Shown: positions 46,376 to 59,588, numbered from the stretch's first letter. The stretch is 64,000 nt of DNA from Silene conica (GCA_029255685.2 CM055319.2:22042247-22106246); one strand, 5' to 3'. The notes: generated by a model from the letters alone, not told the origin. Made by a program: numbers and translations.

Positions 46376-47565
46376 AAATTGTTAGCAACTTGGTTGGGGT
46401 TGAGAGGAAAAAAAGTGAGACTTTTTTAGTTTTTTTCTTTAACAAGAGGTAAATTTGGAACAAGGTGACCAAGTGTGTTGGATTAAATAAAATCGTGTGC
46501 GAAATTTAGCAAATACGAAATTTTATCATTAAAATTTTCATGTTAGACAATTTTCCTAAATTTACATAAATTGAGTCTTATACTTTTAAGAATGAAACTA
46601 ATTCTCTAATTAGTGTACTGATTTGATTGTTTAGTAATTTTTAATATGTTTTAGGATACCTATGATTTATAGAAAATATTAGGGTTTCTCAATTACTGAA
46701 ATTAGTATGTTATAATTTGATTATTTGAAGGCTTACTCCCGATGATTTTTGAAAACTATTTGTGGAAAGTTCGTTACAACTGGCAACATGTGGTATCGAT
46801 GTGGTATCGAGGCAAATGCAAGATGTACAATGCTATTGTGTATCCAAGGTCAATTTAGTCTTTTTCTTAATCATTTTTGGAAAAAAAAGAAAAGAGAAAA
46901 AAGTTAGTAATCTCATCTTTCTCCGTTTTCCCTCTCTCTTTAACTTTTTCCCTATTTTTCTAACTCATTTTCATACATCATCCAGTTAATGATTTTTCTC
47001 CTTAATTATTATATCTCCATCATCCAGTTTAATTAATATCATTATATAATTTTTATCATCAATGATGAACGAAACTTCGATTGCGAATGAAACACCAAAT
47101 GTACTATCATCAATGAACAATATGGAATTTTGAAGAAGCATGAAACTTCAATGAAAACAAAAACATGTACTTCTGATTCAATGGTTTTGGAAAAACAAAT
47201 ACATATTACGTCTCAATGTCAAGGTAACTTTTTATAATAACTCGTATACAAGTTAATGTTAAAAGAATACGAGTCAATGTAGCCATATGCTCACTTAGAA
47301 TAAACAAATTGAACTTACTGTGTTCATTATTTTGTTACTTTCTTTAACAAATTGTGTCCTTACTATGTTTTATGTTTGCTAATAGGCTCACTTGGAATTT
47401 CAGCATAATTGAACTAATGTGGTGCTCATGAGACACCAATGTATTAATAACATGATTCGTGAGATTGTTGTGTATTACTACGTATACTTTTTATACTATG
47501 TTATGCAAAATTTGTGGAATTGTTGTGCATTAATTACTATGTTGAATAACCTTTTTGTTCCAAAA
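46376..47565. other. AT-rich intergenic DNA
   Basis: No gene is seen. GTGGTATCGATGTGGTATCGA near 46790 is a short tandem repeat. An inverted copy of the ACTCGTATTCTT word of the next block occurs at 47268. Confidence 0.5.
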
Positions 47566-48200
47566 TTTACATTAGCTCGTATTCTATTTACATTAGCTCG
47601 TACATTTTTTTATACTAGCTCATATTCTTATATTAATAACTCGTATTCTTATTTTATTAGTTCATATTCTTTTTACATTTGCTCCTATTCTTATATTAAT
47701 AGCTCGTATTCTTATCTTAATAACTCGTATTCTTATATCTTCATATTTTTAAGTTCGTGATCCCCTTATATGCTCTTATTTTCTCTTATATCTTATTAGT
47801 TTGTATTCTTATCTTAATAACTCATTTTTTTTATATAAGCTCGTATTCTTTTAATATTAACTCGTATTCTTTTCATATTAGTTCGTATTCTTAGGGTAAT
47901 AACTTGCATTCTTATGTGCTCGTATTTTTTAGTTCGTGATTTTCTTATGGTCGTATTCTTTTTACATTAGTTCGTATTCTATGTATGTATATATTGTAGC
48001 TTGTATTCTTTTAATTAAACCTCGTAATCTTAAGTGTTTAATATATCATCAAATTTAGCGTCTCGTAAATGTTTCTATTTTTTTAGATCGAGAAGTGTTT
48101 CAATTAGCTCGTGTTTTTGTATTCTTTTACAGTAGCTCGTATTCTCATCATAATATGTCGTATTCTTATGTGCTCGTATATTTAAATTTTAAGTTCGTAA
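47566..48200 (+). repeat. Degenerate GCTCGTATTCTT minisatellite
   Basis: More than 20 copies of (A/T)(A/G)(C/T)TCGTATTCTT, separated by 8-20 T/A-rich bases (often TTACATTAG or ATATTAATA). Period is irregular, near 22 bp. A 113-codon Tyr/Ser-rich frame (47419-47760) is produced by the repeat and is not taken as a gene. Confidence 0.8.
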
Positions 48201-48809
48201 TCATAAAAACGCCAGATATTGGAATTAAATAGCAAGTAAATGCTCGGAATCGCTATTCTCGCGACAATTATATAGTGAATTTCGAGAACATACATAAATA
48301 AAAAAAATTAGGGTTATGATTTGTGTAAAAATTTACCTCAAATTAGTATTGTTCGTTGCGTTTTTCTTTCTTGATGTCGATGCAAATTGCTTCTCGTTCA
48401 CCGAAATATTATTCGATAAATTTTTCCGCCTCGATGAACATACCAATCGCTTCCCTTCAGCCAATTTCGAATCAAATTTTGGTATGAGATAAATTTATTG
48501 TGACTGTCGTCAAAAGAGAATTAAGAAGGGTTTACGGTGATGATAATTAGATATTTGTTTTGTATTGGGGTCTAATAGAAAACTAGTAAATTATGTATTA
48601 TGTGGGCCAGATGTACCATGCTTCTCTACACCCGGATGTAGGATCCTATTTGTGAGACAAATGGTGGGTAAAACCACACAAATAGGATTATACATCCAGA
48701 TCTAATTGAGCTTATATGTTCTTTTGAGCTTTCAAAAATTTTGTCTTGCACTGTAATTTTTTAGTGTTAAAATTACCATCTTTGAATTTTATATGCATTA
48801 TTTTTGAGA

Positions 48810-49340
48810 CTCAATATAATATTTTGAGTTACATTTTTTTTTTATAAAAACGCTTAAATTCTTTTTAATAAAACTCGTAAAATATATACATAAGCTCGAG
48901 TTCTTTGGTATAAAGCTCCAAATCTATTCTACCAGATGTATATGATTATACATCTAGGTGTATATGAACATCGTACATCTAAGACAAATCTAATTGAGCT
49001 TATATGCAATTGTTTTGAGCTTTTAACAATTTTTTCTTGCACTATAATTTTTTAGTGTTTAAATAAAAATCTTTGGGTTTTTTGTGTATTCTTTTGTAGT
49101 TTCAATATAATGTTTTGATTTACATTTTTTTTATAAAAACGCTCAGATTCTTTCAATAAAACTCGTAAAATACATGTATAAACTCAAATTCTTTGTTATA
49201 AAGTTCGAAATCTATATAATATTTTGAATTACAATTTTTTTTTTAATAAAAATGCTTAAATTCTTTTTAATTAAATTCGTAAAATATATACATAAGCTCA
49301 AGTTTTTTGGTATAAAGCTGGAAATCTATTCTACCAAATA
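48810..49340. repeat. Three diverged copies of a roughly 115-bp AT-rich repeat
   Basis: Copies at about 48820-48932, 49108-49218 and 49221-49337. Each runs: TTTTGA(G/T)TTACATTTTT, AAACGCT(T/C)A(A/G)ATTCTTT, AAACTCGTAAAATA, ATAAGCTCGAGTTCTTTGG, AAATCTAT. The last two are nearly tandem. The CTCGTA word links them to the minisatellite upstream. Confidence 0.7.
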
Positions 49341-49539
49341 TATACAACTGGTTGTATAATCCTCTAATTGTATAAAAGTGAGCTTGAATTGTGTGGTATG
49401 GTTTGCTCGCTGTACCTGTGATAGTCACTGACTCACTGTGCATGTATCCAATGCTTTCTTGGTATATTCTAGAGGTTGATATTGACGTGTGAGTTCCAGA
49501 TCCATAGTTTTCTAAACTATCTTCGCAACAGCATAGTGG

Positions 49540-49710
49540 GTCAACCAGAGTAAGGTAGACGGAGTGGGTTGACGGCGACGTGAATCGAAGAGAGATTAAA
49601 AATATCACAAATCAATTGGGTAAGGGAGGAAAAAATGATAAAGGTATAATTGTTAAAGATACATGTGAAAGAGTAAAATTTGTATGTGAAAGAGCAAAAT
49701 AAACCGAAAT
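49540..49710. mobile_element. Right end of a fourth copy (C) of the 'CTTTTTCRCATACG' TIR family
   Basis: GAAAGAGTAAAATTTGTATGTGAAAGAGC matches the right ends of copies A and B in two parts (AGTAAAATTTGTATGTGAAA and the preceding ATACATGTGAAAGAG). A left end was not identified. Confidence 0.5.
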
Positions 49711-49927
49711 TTGGAAACTTTCAATTTTCAACTCAAAATACACTCAAATTTTAACCTATTATTTTAGGTTAATATCTATATGACAATAACGATACATATT
49801 GTGGTGCGCGCGCGACAAAACATGACATTATTAACAATAAACAACAACAACAACAACAACACTACCACCACCAACACAACAATCTGGTTTGGAGGGGCTC
49901 TCTTGCCTTTCTACGAGGAATGACGGT

Positions 49928-51160
49928 GATAAGTATAATTTATATAAAAATTTTGCCCCATATTTAGCTCGATTTTATATCTTAATTGCACTTTTATTAG
50001 TGTTTTTATAAGCAAATTGTATTGTTTTAGATATATTGTGCATGCAAGTGTGTTTTGTAGGAAATGTAGTTATTTTAGCTATTTTACCATCAAAAATGCA
50101 ATTATCAAGAACAATTAAGCTAAGTGAAAGCTAGAGTAATGAAGCATGCAAAGTTCAGAAATGATAAAGATAAGCTCAAGCTCATTTGCATGTGCATGGT
50201 AAAATTAATCACAAAACCAAGTCAACCACGCAATCAAGGTCAAAGTGTAAACAAATGATTTATGAAGACTTGAATCACAAGATTTCTCAAGATCCAACAT
50301 TGGATGCTAATAGATATTTTGCAATCAAGGACATTATTGTTTACCGGGTGATTTATGGCGCCATTAAACATAATATTTGGATTCCCTGGGTATTTACTCA
50401 GGATTAAAAGCCATAAACCGAAAATCCTACAACTCCGATCGGGGTTAGGTGTTCCCGATCGGGGTTACCCGTCATTTGGGCCTCTTTTAATCCGTAAGTT
50501 TCATGTATTTTTTAGTATAAAAGGAGGGCTTACCCCGACCTATTAGAGTACGCTTTTCTGATCTATATTTTTATTTTACATTTCATTAGTTTTCTTAGTC
50601 TTTTATTTCATTAGTCTATTCTTATATAATTTAGTTTTGCGATCTCTTTATAATTCACAATACAATTTCATCATAAATTTTTGATTAAACATTTCTATTC
50701 AAGTATTGTTCTACATTCAAGTTATTTCAAGATCATTTCCATACGGTATTTTTAGTTAATTCATGTTATTTAGTTATTTGTCATTTTCATATTTAGTCAA
50801 TTATTTTAAGTATTCGTTTCATTATTCATTTTCATTATTAGTTTTATTATTAATTATGTCTTCCAATTCACATATTACATTTGCATTTACAAGTATGAGT
50901 AGTGAGTATTTTATTTTATCTAGGGAAGGGAAGTCGTGCATTAGTTTATAATTTAATATATTAATGTAAATATGTTTTAGTAATTTTTACATATGTTTCT
51001 ATCACATGTTTAATTTGTATTGTTAATCTTTGTTTATTGATCACAAACTTAGATTAAATTTGTTAATTCATTCTATGAGTCGAGAGGCACGGGTATGAAT
51101 TAGACTAAGTATGTGTTAGTTGCCAAAGGAGCGTCGTAAGTTCTCATCTCTTTTATTGAC
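49928..51160 (+). repeat. Truncated large LTR (Athila-like)
   Basis: Starts TGATAAGTATAATTTATATA. It has a TATA-like TAGTATAAAAGGAGG at about 50513, a doubled CCGATCGGGGTTA word at 50437 and 50455, and near its end GAGTCGAGAGGCACGGG, like the 3' part of the solo LTR at 2094. No matching target duplication was found, so the limits are approximate. No gene is seen. Confidence 0.5.
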
Positions 51161-51450
51161 TCAGGCGACAGATTGCAATCGCCAAAATGGCGATTGAAAA
51201 TCAATATTAGTGATGGACATTTAGTAGCCATTTTAGCGCCAAAAAAAAAATTAGATGGAATCGGCGACGGAAATCCGTTGCCATTTTGGGTATTGAAAAA
51301 AACAGAAGGTTAGCGATGAAAATCTTTAGCCATTTTGGGTATTTTTCGTGACCATTTTGGCGACTGATCGGCACTTACGTCACCAATTTGTCACGAAAAA
51401 AAATATAAAACAGATGGTTAGCAACAGTTTTCCGTAGTGATTTTGCATGA
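51161..51450. repeat. Second block of CACTA-type subterminal repeats
   Basis: Units such as GCGACAGATTGCAATCGCCA, GGTTAGCGATGAAAATC, AGCCATTTTGGGT and TTGGCGACTGATCGG alternate in orientation, in the style of the array at 2028-4060 but with a different sequence. GTTTTCCGTAGTG at 51434-51446 could be a CACTA terminus (CACTACGGAAAAC inverted) or just a diverged unit. Confidence 0.6.
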
Positions 51451-51770
51451 ATTTTTTTGTTTTGCTTGGGCCAAATTCATAATAATTTCAACTTGCATTT
51501 AAACCATGCTACCCAATAACATTTACCACACAGGGTATAAAAACGTCATTTTTATACCAAATTAAAAAATCCGAATGCTAACAAGTTGTCACCTACGAAA
51601 TTCGAGTGAGACAAGTTTCTAAACACTACCAAATCCGACAAAGCAACGTCCTAATTACATGGGAAACTAGCCGATGCTTCATTACCGCCTCCTCCGAACG
51701 GATCTCTAGGGTCTTTATTTTGTGGATTTCATCCGAGGTTGCAAGAGGAAATAAGAAGTCATCATCACCA
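51451..51770 (-). pseudogene. Possible decayed CACTA second-gene fragment, left part
   Basis: By analogy with 4060-4258, the DNA next to the subterminal repeats may be the 3' end of a Transposase_24-like gene. On the minus strand 51770-51620 reads GDDDDFLFPLATSDEIHKIK without a stop for about 48 codons. The opposite flank of the inserted Helitron (63358-63600) carries a helix-like piece. Similarity is weak. Confidence 0.35.
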
Positions 51771-52539
51771 TCTATACAATATTATTAAAAGGGTAACCTA
51801 AAATGTCACGTAGACAATGCCACCTAGGATTAACAAAAAGTCACGTCACTTATTACAATGACGTGGAGCCACATCATTATTTCTTATTTTAAAAAGAAAA
51901 AGAAAAAAAATTAAACATTAAATGTAAATAACTTAGCAAACATTAAACTTTAACCTTTTTAATTTCTAGATAAATCAAATAACAATTAAAAATCCAATTT
52001 CCTAATAAATTTAAAATATCGATGTTTATTGTTAAAATATTTTAAGCAACAAATAAATATCATATAATTCTAATTTTTACGTCGTTTATAATAAGTAAGA
52101 ATTTGTAAATATTAAGGGCAAATAATAACATACTTAACATTAAATATTAGCCTTTTAATTTTTAAAACTATAATATGTTAAACTTCAAATAAAAATTTAC
52201 AGTCTCTCAATTTATAATTTGCTAATAATGAAAAATAATGTTTAAAAGTAGTAAAACTATACTATATATTTATGTATAGTAAAGCAAACCTTTCACATTT
52301 CATCCATATTTATGTATAAATTAAATTTGCTAATAATGAAAAATTATGCTCAAAAGTCACAAAACTCTACTACATATTTATGTATATATTAAATTTGTCA
52401 TAAAACACATAATCAATTGGCTATAAATGTGTGATGGAAGTCAACATTTGTGAGTCAAAATTCAAGCCAATATTTTTTTACTCCCATCGTGTATCAACAT
52501 CAAGATAATAAGTATAGGTATATGAAGGTAAGGTAATTG

Positions 52540-52580
52540 TATTATGGTTTTAAATTAATTAATTAATTAATTTTAAGTTT
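52540..52580. repeat. (TTAA)n-type simple repeat
   Basis: TTAATTAATTAATTAATT at about 52555, in the left part of the Helitron. The surrounding 51780-53490 is AT-rich, with no gene seen. Confidence 0.7.
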
Positions 52581-53493
52581 TGAGTGTTTATGAAGTGTTT
52601 CATCCCTATTTTTAAGTGTTGTTTTGTTCTCATGTAGGTGCTACCAAGATTTGTGGTGTTGTCATATTTAAAGGTAAATATACTTACATCTTTATGACTC
52701 AATGTCCTATTTCTTTCATTATTTAAGGGAAAACTTAAATAAATAACGATAAGGTTAATATCACATAAATCAAATTCCACCATTTTGTGCGTTATTAATA
52801 CTCAATGTTTTTTTTTTAGGGATGATTCATGAGAGAAAGAAGACTATACGAAGAAAGAAAATACTTGCGGATTGAATTGCTTAAAAAAAAACTCCATCCA
52901 CTTCACTCAATAATTTATCATAACAAAAAAAATAGTATTTCACAAGCTTTCAAATGTATATTTTATTTTGGGATGTGTTGTTTTCTTATTTATCATTTTC
53001 CTTAGGAAAATCACCCATAGAATGAAATTAGAGTTGCGTGGATATCAATCTTCTCAACAAGTTGGACAAAAAAAACTTATTGACATATATAATGGCAAAA
53101 AGTACATTAATATCTAATATTTATACGTTCATGTCATATTATCTAATGTACATGTCTTATAAATTGTAATGAGATTTGAATGAGATATGTAGTAGGCAAC
53201 TATTTATCTTGAATTTATCATTTATGAAAAAAAATTACATTTTAGAATTTTTGGCAAATTCATATAGATACTATATTAAGACTAACATTGATTAAATTCA
53301 TAAATATGCTGCTATCAAAAATATGATTTATAAGACTAAAAAAATATTGAGAAGATAAAAGTCCCCCAATCCTATATATTTTAAGTTTCTTACATAGGGT
53401 ATTTATCATTCTCAAAATAAAGGAAAAAAGAGAAACAATCCAACTTGATGCATTTAATTTGCTCTTTCATTTTCACTTACTAAATTCATTTGC

Positions 53494-54803
53494 TGTAATA
53501 CCCGTATTTTATGGTGTTTTAATTTATAATTAATATTAATGTTGATGTATTGATATTTACTTGAACGTCTAAGCTCGATAATTAAGTTATCGAACGAGTG
53601 TTCTTATATCTTATTAGTAAAGTGTCGAGTACGGATATTATTCGTCGAATCACGTTCTAATGTTGTTACGAGACCTCGATATGCGTGCTAGTGTCACATA
53701 TGGGCCGTGAATTGAGTCAGCCCATAATCGACACAACTAAATAACACAAACACCTAACTTTACACTAATCAGCCGTCACATAAAAACAACACCCAAACCC
53801 TACCCCTAACCTAGTATTCGTCTGACCTAAACGCTTAACACTGTTGCCGCCATATCTGGGGTTGCAAAGGAGGGTTTTACACGGTGGTTGAAGGGGTCTA
53901 GGGTGGCTCGTTTGGGCTAGGAAAGAGGTATGGCCATCGCCTTCATGTTTCTCGCACTCCTTTTCGCTCAATTCGTTTGGTTGTATATATGTTAGGGTTA
54001 TAAATCCTTATCTTTGACGTTTTTTTTATCTGGGTTGTTTAGTAGTCGTGTCTTAACCCTAGTAGGGTCGTCGTTGACCACCTAGGACCACCAATGGTCG
54101 TGGTTTTGTCGTCCGTCACAGTACGCAAATCTGCGTTTTCAGAACAGAGTATGAACCCGTGGGTTTCTGCATGGATTTAATGTGTTTTTGGTTCACGTTT
54201 GTCCTAGATGTTAAAGTAAGTAGATTGGTGGTATTTAGGGTGTCTGTGTGGTTGTGGTCACGATGGGTCGTGGTGGCGTGTGGTGGTTTTATGGTGGAGT
54301 TCGTTTGGGTCGTGGTGTAAATAGAGTAACAGGGGTCTGGTGGTCAGGGTTTTGGGGGGGCTGTTTCGGGGAGATGGGTGGTGTCGAAGGTTGGGGATTG
54401 GTTCCAGGGGGCAGAGGGTGTTGTGAGGTGTCAAGGGAGGAGGTTGGTCGTGGTAAGGATAACGCTGGCAGGTGGCTAGAGGGGTGGTTGCGAGGGGTGT
54501 GTCACGGGTAAGTGCAGGTTATGGGACTGCTGTGGTAACCGGTGGTTGTTGAGGTTAGTTTGGAGGGCTGGTTGGGACAGGAATGGTGTCGTGGTCAGGG
54601 GCAGTGGTTACACCGTAGATCAGGGGTCTTAACCACCTGGGCGTGGTGGTGGTTCAGGCCGTGGAAGGGCGTCGAAGAGGGCTGCGAAGTGGACTGTTGT
54701 CGTGAGGGGTAGGTTGTTGTTTTGGGCTGTTTGTGTTTTTTACGTGGAGTGCAAATTTGTTGGTAGTATGTTGTTGTTGTCTAGTGTATTAATTTTGGTT
54801 GTC

Positions 54804-54835
<32 letters not shown>

Positions 54836-56024
54836 GTTATAATTATTGTTATTATTATTTTTATCATCTTCTTTATTAATGTTGTTATCATTAGCCATTG
54901 TTGATTAGTCTTATTATTATTATTAGTAATAATATGGTTAATCTTATATTATGTTTATTTAGATTGTTATGTTATTGATATTTATGGTTGTTATTTTAGT
55001 ATTGGCCTTGTTGATGTGGATAATTATTTTTATTAAATTAAATAATAATTGTCATTAGAATGGTCTATTGTGATTAATATGGTTACCATTGTTAGTGTGG
55101 TAATTGTGGATAGTTAAGGTATTTGGGTTATGAGCAATTTTGTGATAACTATTTATATGCGGTTACGAGTAATGAACGAGAACATGATCAACTATTTATG
55201 TAGTAGTGTTGATGGTATGAATGGAGTTTGATATTAAACAATAATTATAGGAACTGAGTTCGAGGTGGAATAATTCGGGCAGCTGTTCGGTTGTCTTTCT
55301 GCAGGTCGAGGTAGGGGAAATACTGGTATATAATGATGTGTAACCTGATTTTATTTGATATTAAGCATGTTTGTTATATAATATCATGTGATCGTTATAT
55401 TGTGCTGTTTATATCATTCTGTGATAAACTATGAGGCGGAGATAATGGGTCTTGTGATTGGTGAGGAGATAATGGGTCTTGTGATTGGAGCGGAAATAAT
55501 GGGTCTTGTGATTGGTGCGGAGATAATGGGTCTTGTGATTGGTGCGGAGTTAATGGGTCTTGTGATTGGTGCGGAGTTGATGGGTCTTGTGATTGGTGTG
55601 GAGAATAATGGGTCTTGTGATTCGGAGTGGAGATAATCGACTTTCTATTTATAGTAATGTTTGGTTGTTTACTTTTCCTCTACTCAACCTCGTGGTTGAC
55701 CCTGTGTATTCGTGTGACACCTGTGATGATTCGTGATGGGGAGCAGTTTTGACAGGAAGGATGGTGCTGTGGGAGCATGGGATGGCGTGAGCACTCGGAT
55801 GGACCGACTTAGATGTAGATCACATACTTAGTAGTTATCAGTTGTACTTTGGTTTCCGTTGTGTAGCATTTGTAACATCGAAGTTTAAATTTTATCAGTT
55901 TCTATATAAAGTACTTTGGTTTGGTTTACTTTGTTATTCACTACCTCGGATATTCCGAGATGGTAACAGCTCAATTTACTGAGGATGTATTGCCAAAGGC
56001 TCCTTAATAAATCGGGGTGTTACA
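53494..56024 (+). repeat. 5' LTR of the LARD
   Basis: Contains a TTA-type microsatellite (54803-54865) and a 27-bp tandem repeat (55437-55630). The open frames within it are translations of LTR repeats, not genes. It matches 59589-62136 nearly throughout; indels are 4 bp (TATA near 53985), 9 bp in the microsatellite and 14 bp near 55110. Confidence 0.92.
55437..55636 (+). repeat. 27-bp tandem repeat in 5' LTR, seven copies
   Basis: Units of GGAGATAATGGGTCTTGTG plus ATTGGTGC, with GAG/GCG and ATA/TTA/TTG variants. The unit is a multiple of three, so it reads as a repeated 9-residue peptide, but it lies in an LTR. Confidence 0.92.
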
Positions 56025-56027
56025 AAG

Positions 56028-56039
56028 TGGTATCAGAGA
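56028..56039 (+). other. Primer-binding site of the LARD (initiator-Met tRNA)
   Basis: TGGTATCAGAGA lies three bases after the 5' LTR. It is complementary to the 3' end of plant initiator tRNA-Met over 11 bases. Confidence 0.85.
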
Positions 56040-59000
56040 GAACGATCCTCAGGCCTAAACCAAATGAATAATAATGAATATAGGAAGAGTCTAATAAAAT
56101 GAACCCCGAGATGAAATTGATAGGAGCCCCAAAAAGGAACGGGATGAGTTAGGGGCCCCCTCACACCAAACCTGGGCCTTTTCTGTTCTGTCTCGGGAAC
56201 CCAAAGAGAGTAATTGAAGAGTGGGGTAGACTATATAGTGACCTGGTTATTTTATGCTAACGTTCTTGCAGGAGAAGAACGAGGTAAGTCATATGTGAGT
56301 TCTGATTAAGGAGTGTTGCAATATGAACTGTGGATTGATATGGATGATTGAATTGAAATTATCAAAGTTTGGGGGTTGTATTTGTTGAGCCATGGTTAGA
56401 ATAATGTGATTATATGATTTTGATATTTGAAGTGTTCATACGATTATCTGGAATTGAATGTCCATCGTATCTATGTAATATATTGTTGGTATTTGAACAT
56501 GAATGATCAGACTTACATATATAAATTAGTAATCCATGTCTAGTGATATGCGAAATGTGTTTCCCTAGGCCATGAACGTATACAGTTATGTGTTGCATAT
56601 ATCGTACTTAAGATTTTATGCCTATTATACGCATTTAAAGTTGTTATGAAGTTCATAATCAATAAGGAATACATAGTAGTCCCTAGTTTAAGTTTCCGTA
56701 CTTGGATAAGTTGTGATGGTGCAAAGGGAGAAATTCATTTATTTTGATACACATGTATAACTATCAAGCTATTTAGTTGACCCTATTTTCAGTTTCGAAA
56801 CCTTTACTGTGTTTTAGATGGCAACTACAATTGAAATGAGGAATGAATGTTAATATGGTACAGATTGGTGTCTATGCTTCAAATGATTGTCAACGTGTTT
56901 TGGAATAAGAAAGGTTGAGTTTGGATGTAGTAGTGTGTATTTGCAAAGGAACCATTTAAAATGTATTTAATGTTTATGTATAAGTCCAACTCCAATGTTT
57001 AATATATTCATTCACATTTTTCCAATGATGAGTCACGTAAAATCTTAACAAGTCGTTAATTAATAGTGATTTTTGCAAATGCCCAATTTCTTGTTTTATT
57101 GCTGTAAAGTTCCTGTTCAGATCAATTTGTTATAAATAATTCCCTTAAGTTGTGCATTTTATCCTTTTTCCTATGATCAGAGAATCCATCATATTTCTCA
57201 AAAACTATAATGATTCAAAAAATGGCTGAACGACTATTTAATTATAATTTTTGGGAGTTGCAATACGATGTTTGATTGTTGGAATCGTAAGTTATGTAAG
57301 TTTTATGTAAAAGTTTATGCAAATACAACTTATGTGATGTGACCACGTGGTATCCTGACATGGCATTAGTAACATGTATAGTAGACATTTGAAATGAATG
57401 TGAACCTTACCATATGATAATGTAACCTGGCTGATTTCGTCAAGTCTATATAAAATCGCTTCAGTAATACAAACGCTCTTATTTTCTAATTTGATGACCT
57501 CAATTAATGATGTGATATTCGTGTGTGATATTAGAATCATGGTTATCCGGGACGAGTCTTGACAAGAGGTAGAATGAAATTTGAATCGTTATAGGTAATG
57601 GAGATTATTTTGAACAATGAGAATTGTGTGGATGTTCTTTCATATATTCATGGTATATCGTTGTCTGGTTCACTGAGATAATAATCTTTATAACACCTTC
57701 ATGTATATTGTTATGTCACAAACTGAATCGCTTTGCTATGTTTGAAATCTGATCATAAAATCTTGAGTTATTAACTGGTGGACATGTGGTGTACGGAAGT
57801 ACTAGTCTTGCGAATTCGTTTACTTTTATCGTTAAATTTTCATAACTCATAAACTACAATTTATAAGAACAATGTTTTAGTAAAGAAGAGTCAGAATGTC
57901 TCCATGAAGTCTTGTTTCGATCTCTAGCTTGTAAAATTTGCCTTTTGATTCATGTTTATAAATTATCACAAATTACCGCTGCAATGTTTACAAAGTCTCA
58001 AAATGCTTTTCCAAGTGATGACTATCCATGATAACGCTTGATGTTTTGATAATTATAAGTGATTATTTGCAACATGCTAAATTCTGTAGCTACGTGTTGA
58101 TGAAATCCTGTCGGATGTTTAATTGTGGCATATTATATAAACCCCTTAATTTGTAAGTCATATACTTTACCAGTTTCATGATAAATGATGTAAAGTGAGT
58201 GGATGTGAAATGTACCAAAATGGATTTTAACTTATTGATAGTTAGGAATGATAAACGGTCTTGTTAGTCTATAATTGGTGTGTATCTTGTGTAATATGTC
58301 CATGCGCCATGATTAATTACATTAATTAATTTTGCACTATGTCTTTTCCTAAAATATAATTTTGCTTCTACAGTATAGTTGTGAACATGAAATGTTTTAA
58401 TTGTCAATTATGAGCTAAGAGTTTACTGGTTGTTTACATTGGTGTAATTATGTTAAGCTTGTGTTGCTCAAAAGTATACTAAGTGTAATGGCCTATTTGA
58501 TTTATGGGCCGTAATTCTAATGGAATATAATATTGTGGTTGCTATTACTTATGTACGGACGTTACTAGTTATATATATATATATTTTTTTTATATATCTA
58601 GTATACAAGGCTTTCGTGGGATGGATTGTTGGCTTAATTAAGTGGTAAGCGTATATACATGGAAGTTAATAGCCGAGTTAAGTATCAAGCAACGGTTTAG
58701 GTGAGATATGGAAATTAAGGCTAAGGGTATGTTTTGGCTTGAATAGTCTGTGAAAGAGATTTGTTAATGACATTTCTTTCGCCACTATGAGAATGAGATG
58801 AGTTTTCAATGTTATCAGAGTATGATGATATAACGAGTTAGAATGTGGACTTTTACTTTGTGTTTGTATCGTGTGATTATTGTCGTTTCCTTTGACCTAG
58901 ACTTGTGGGTGAGTTGCTTTGAGTCTTGTACTCTAAGGGTTGAGCATAGTTCTCTTGACTATATTGATAGCAAAATTGAGAGACGTTAGTGGTATTGAGT

Positions 59001-59408
59001 TATGGGGCCATTGTGCCGAGATATGTTTACGGTCCAGAGTGACCATGGTTATTGAGTTATATTACTTGAATCAGAAATTGATTTTTGAGATGGAAATATT
59101 GTTTCGGTTTATTCCGCCAGTCACTCACCCCTTGTCCTTGGCTTAGGTTCGACGATGAGAATACGATACTTGGTTACTTAGAGTAACACTTTATGAGATA
59201 GAGTAATGAGTTGGAAATTTTATAATAGGGTTACGGGGACGTAACCATGTTTTAAGGAGGATAGGATTGTAAAATCTTAATGATTTATGATAATATGGCT
59301 AATTGGTATGTCGTGGTTGTTTGCATATGCCTGATAATCTTGATTTCTTCTGTTATACAGTTTATTACGCTTCTTGAAGTACCCCTTTAATTTAAGTATG
59401 CGTTGAAC
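56040..59408 (+). other. LARD interior, non-coding
   Basis: No gag, pol or other conserved domain is seen in any frame; the longest frames are under 90 codons. Base use is AT-rich and even. A short (TA)n run lies at 58570-58585. The first 150 bases after the primer-binding site (CAGGCCTAAACC...) are less AT-rich and may be the packaging leader. Confidence 0.75.
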
Positions 59409-59588
59409 TTTGGGGACAAAGTTTTCTTAACAAGGGTAGAATGTAATATTTCGCGTTTTAAATTACCTTTACTAGTTCCTTGACGTTATTTGGTGTCGCA
59501 TATTGTGTTCCTTATGTGCCTAGTGACCAGTTTATGGACCATTGGATGGTGAACTTCGGGACGAAGTTCATTTTTAAGGAGGGAAGAC
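59409..59588 (+). repeat. Doubled polypurine-tract / LTR-start motif
   Basis: GAACTTTGGGGACAAAGTTT...AAGGGTAGAATGTAATATTT at 59406-59453 is a diverged copy of GAACTTCGGGACGAAGTTCA...AAGGAGGGAAGACTGTAATA at 59551-59596. Both have the pol-end word, a purine tract and TGTAATA. Confidence 0.7.

Noticed and set aside
47419..47760. 113-codon Tyr/Ser-rich frame
   Set aside because: It is generated by the CTCGTATTCTT minisatellite and has no domain or splice context.
51434..51446. GTTTTCCGTAGTG as a certain CACTA right terminus
   Set aside because: The same position fits the local subterminal repeat (compare TCCGTTGCCATTTTGG), and no matching left terminus was found.
55388..55636. Frame with repeated IMGLVIGAE (also 61500-61748) as a secreted or membrane repeat protein
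   Set aside because: It is the 27-bp LTR repeat, present identically in both LTRs of the LARD.
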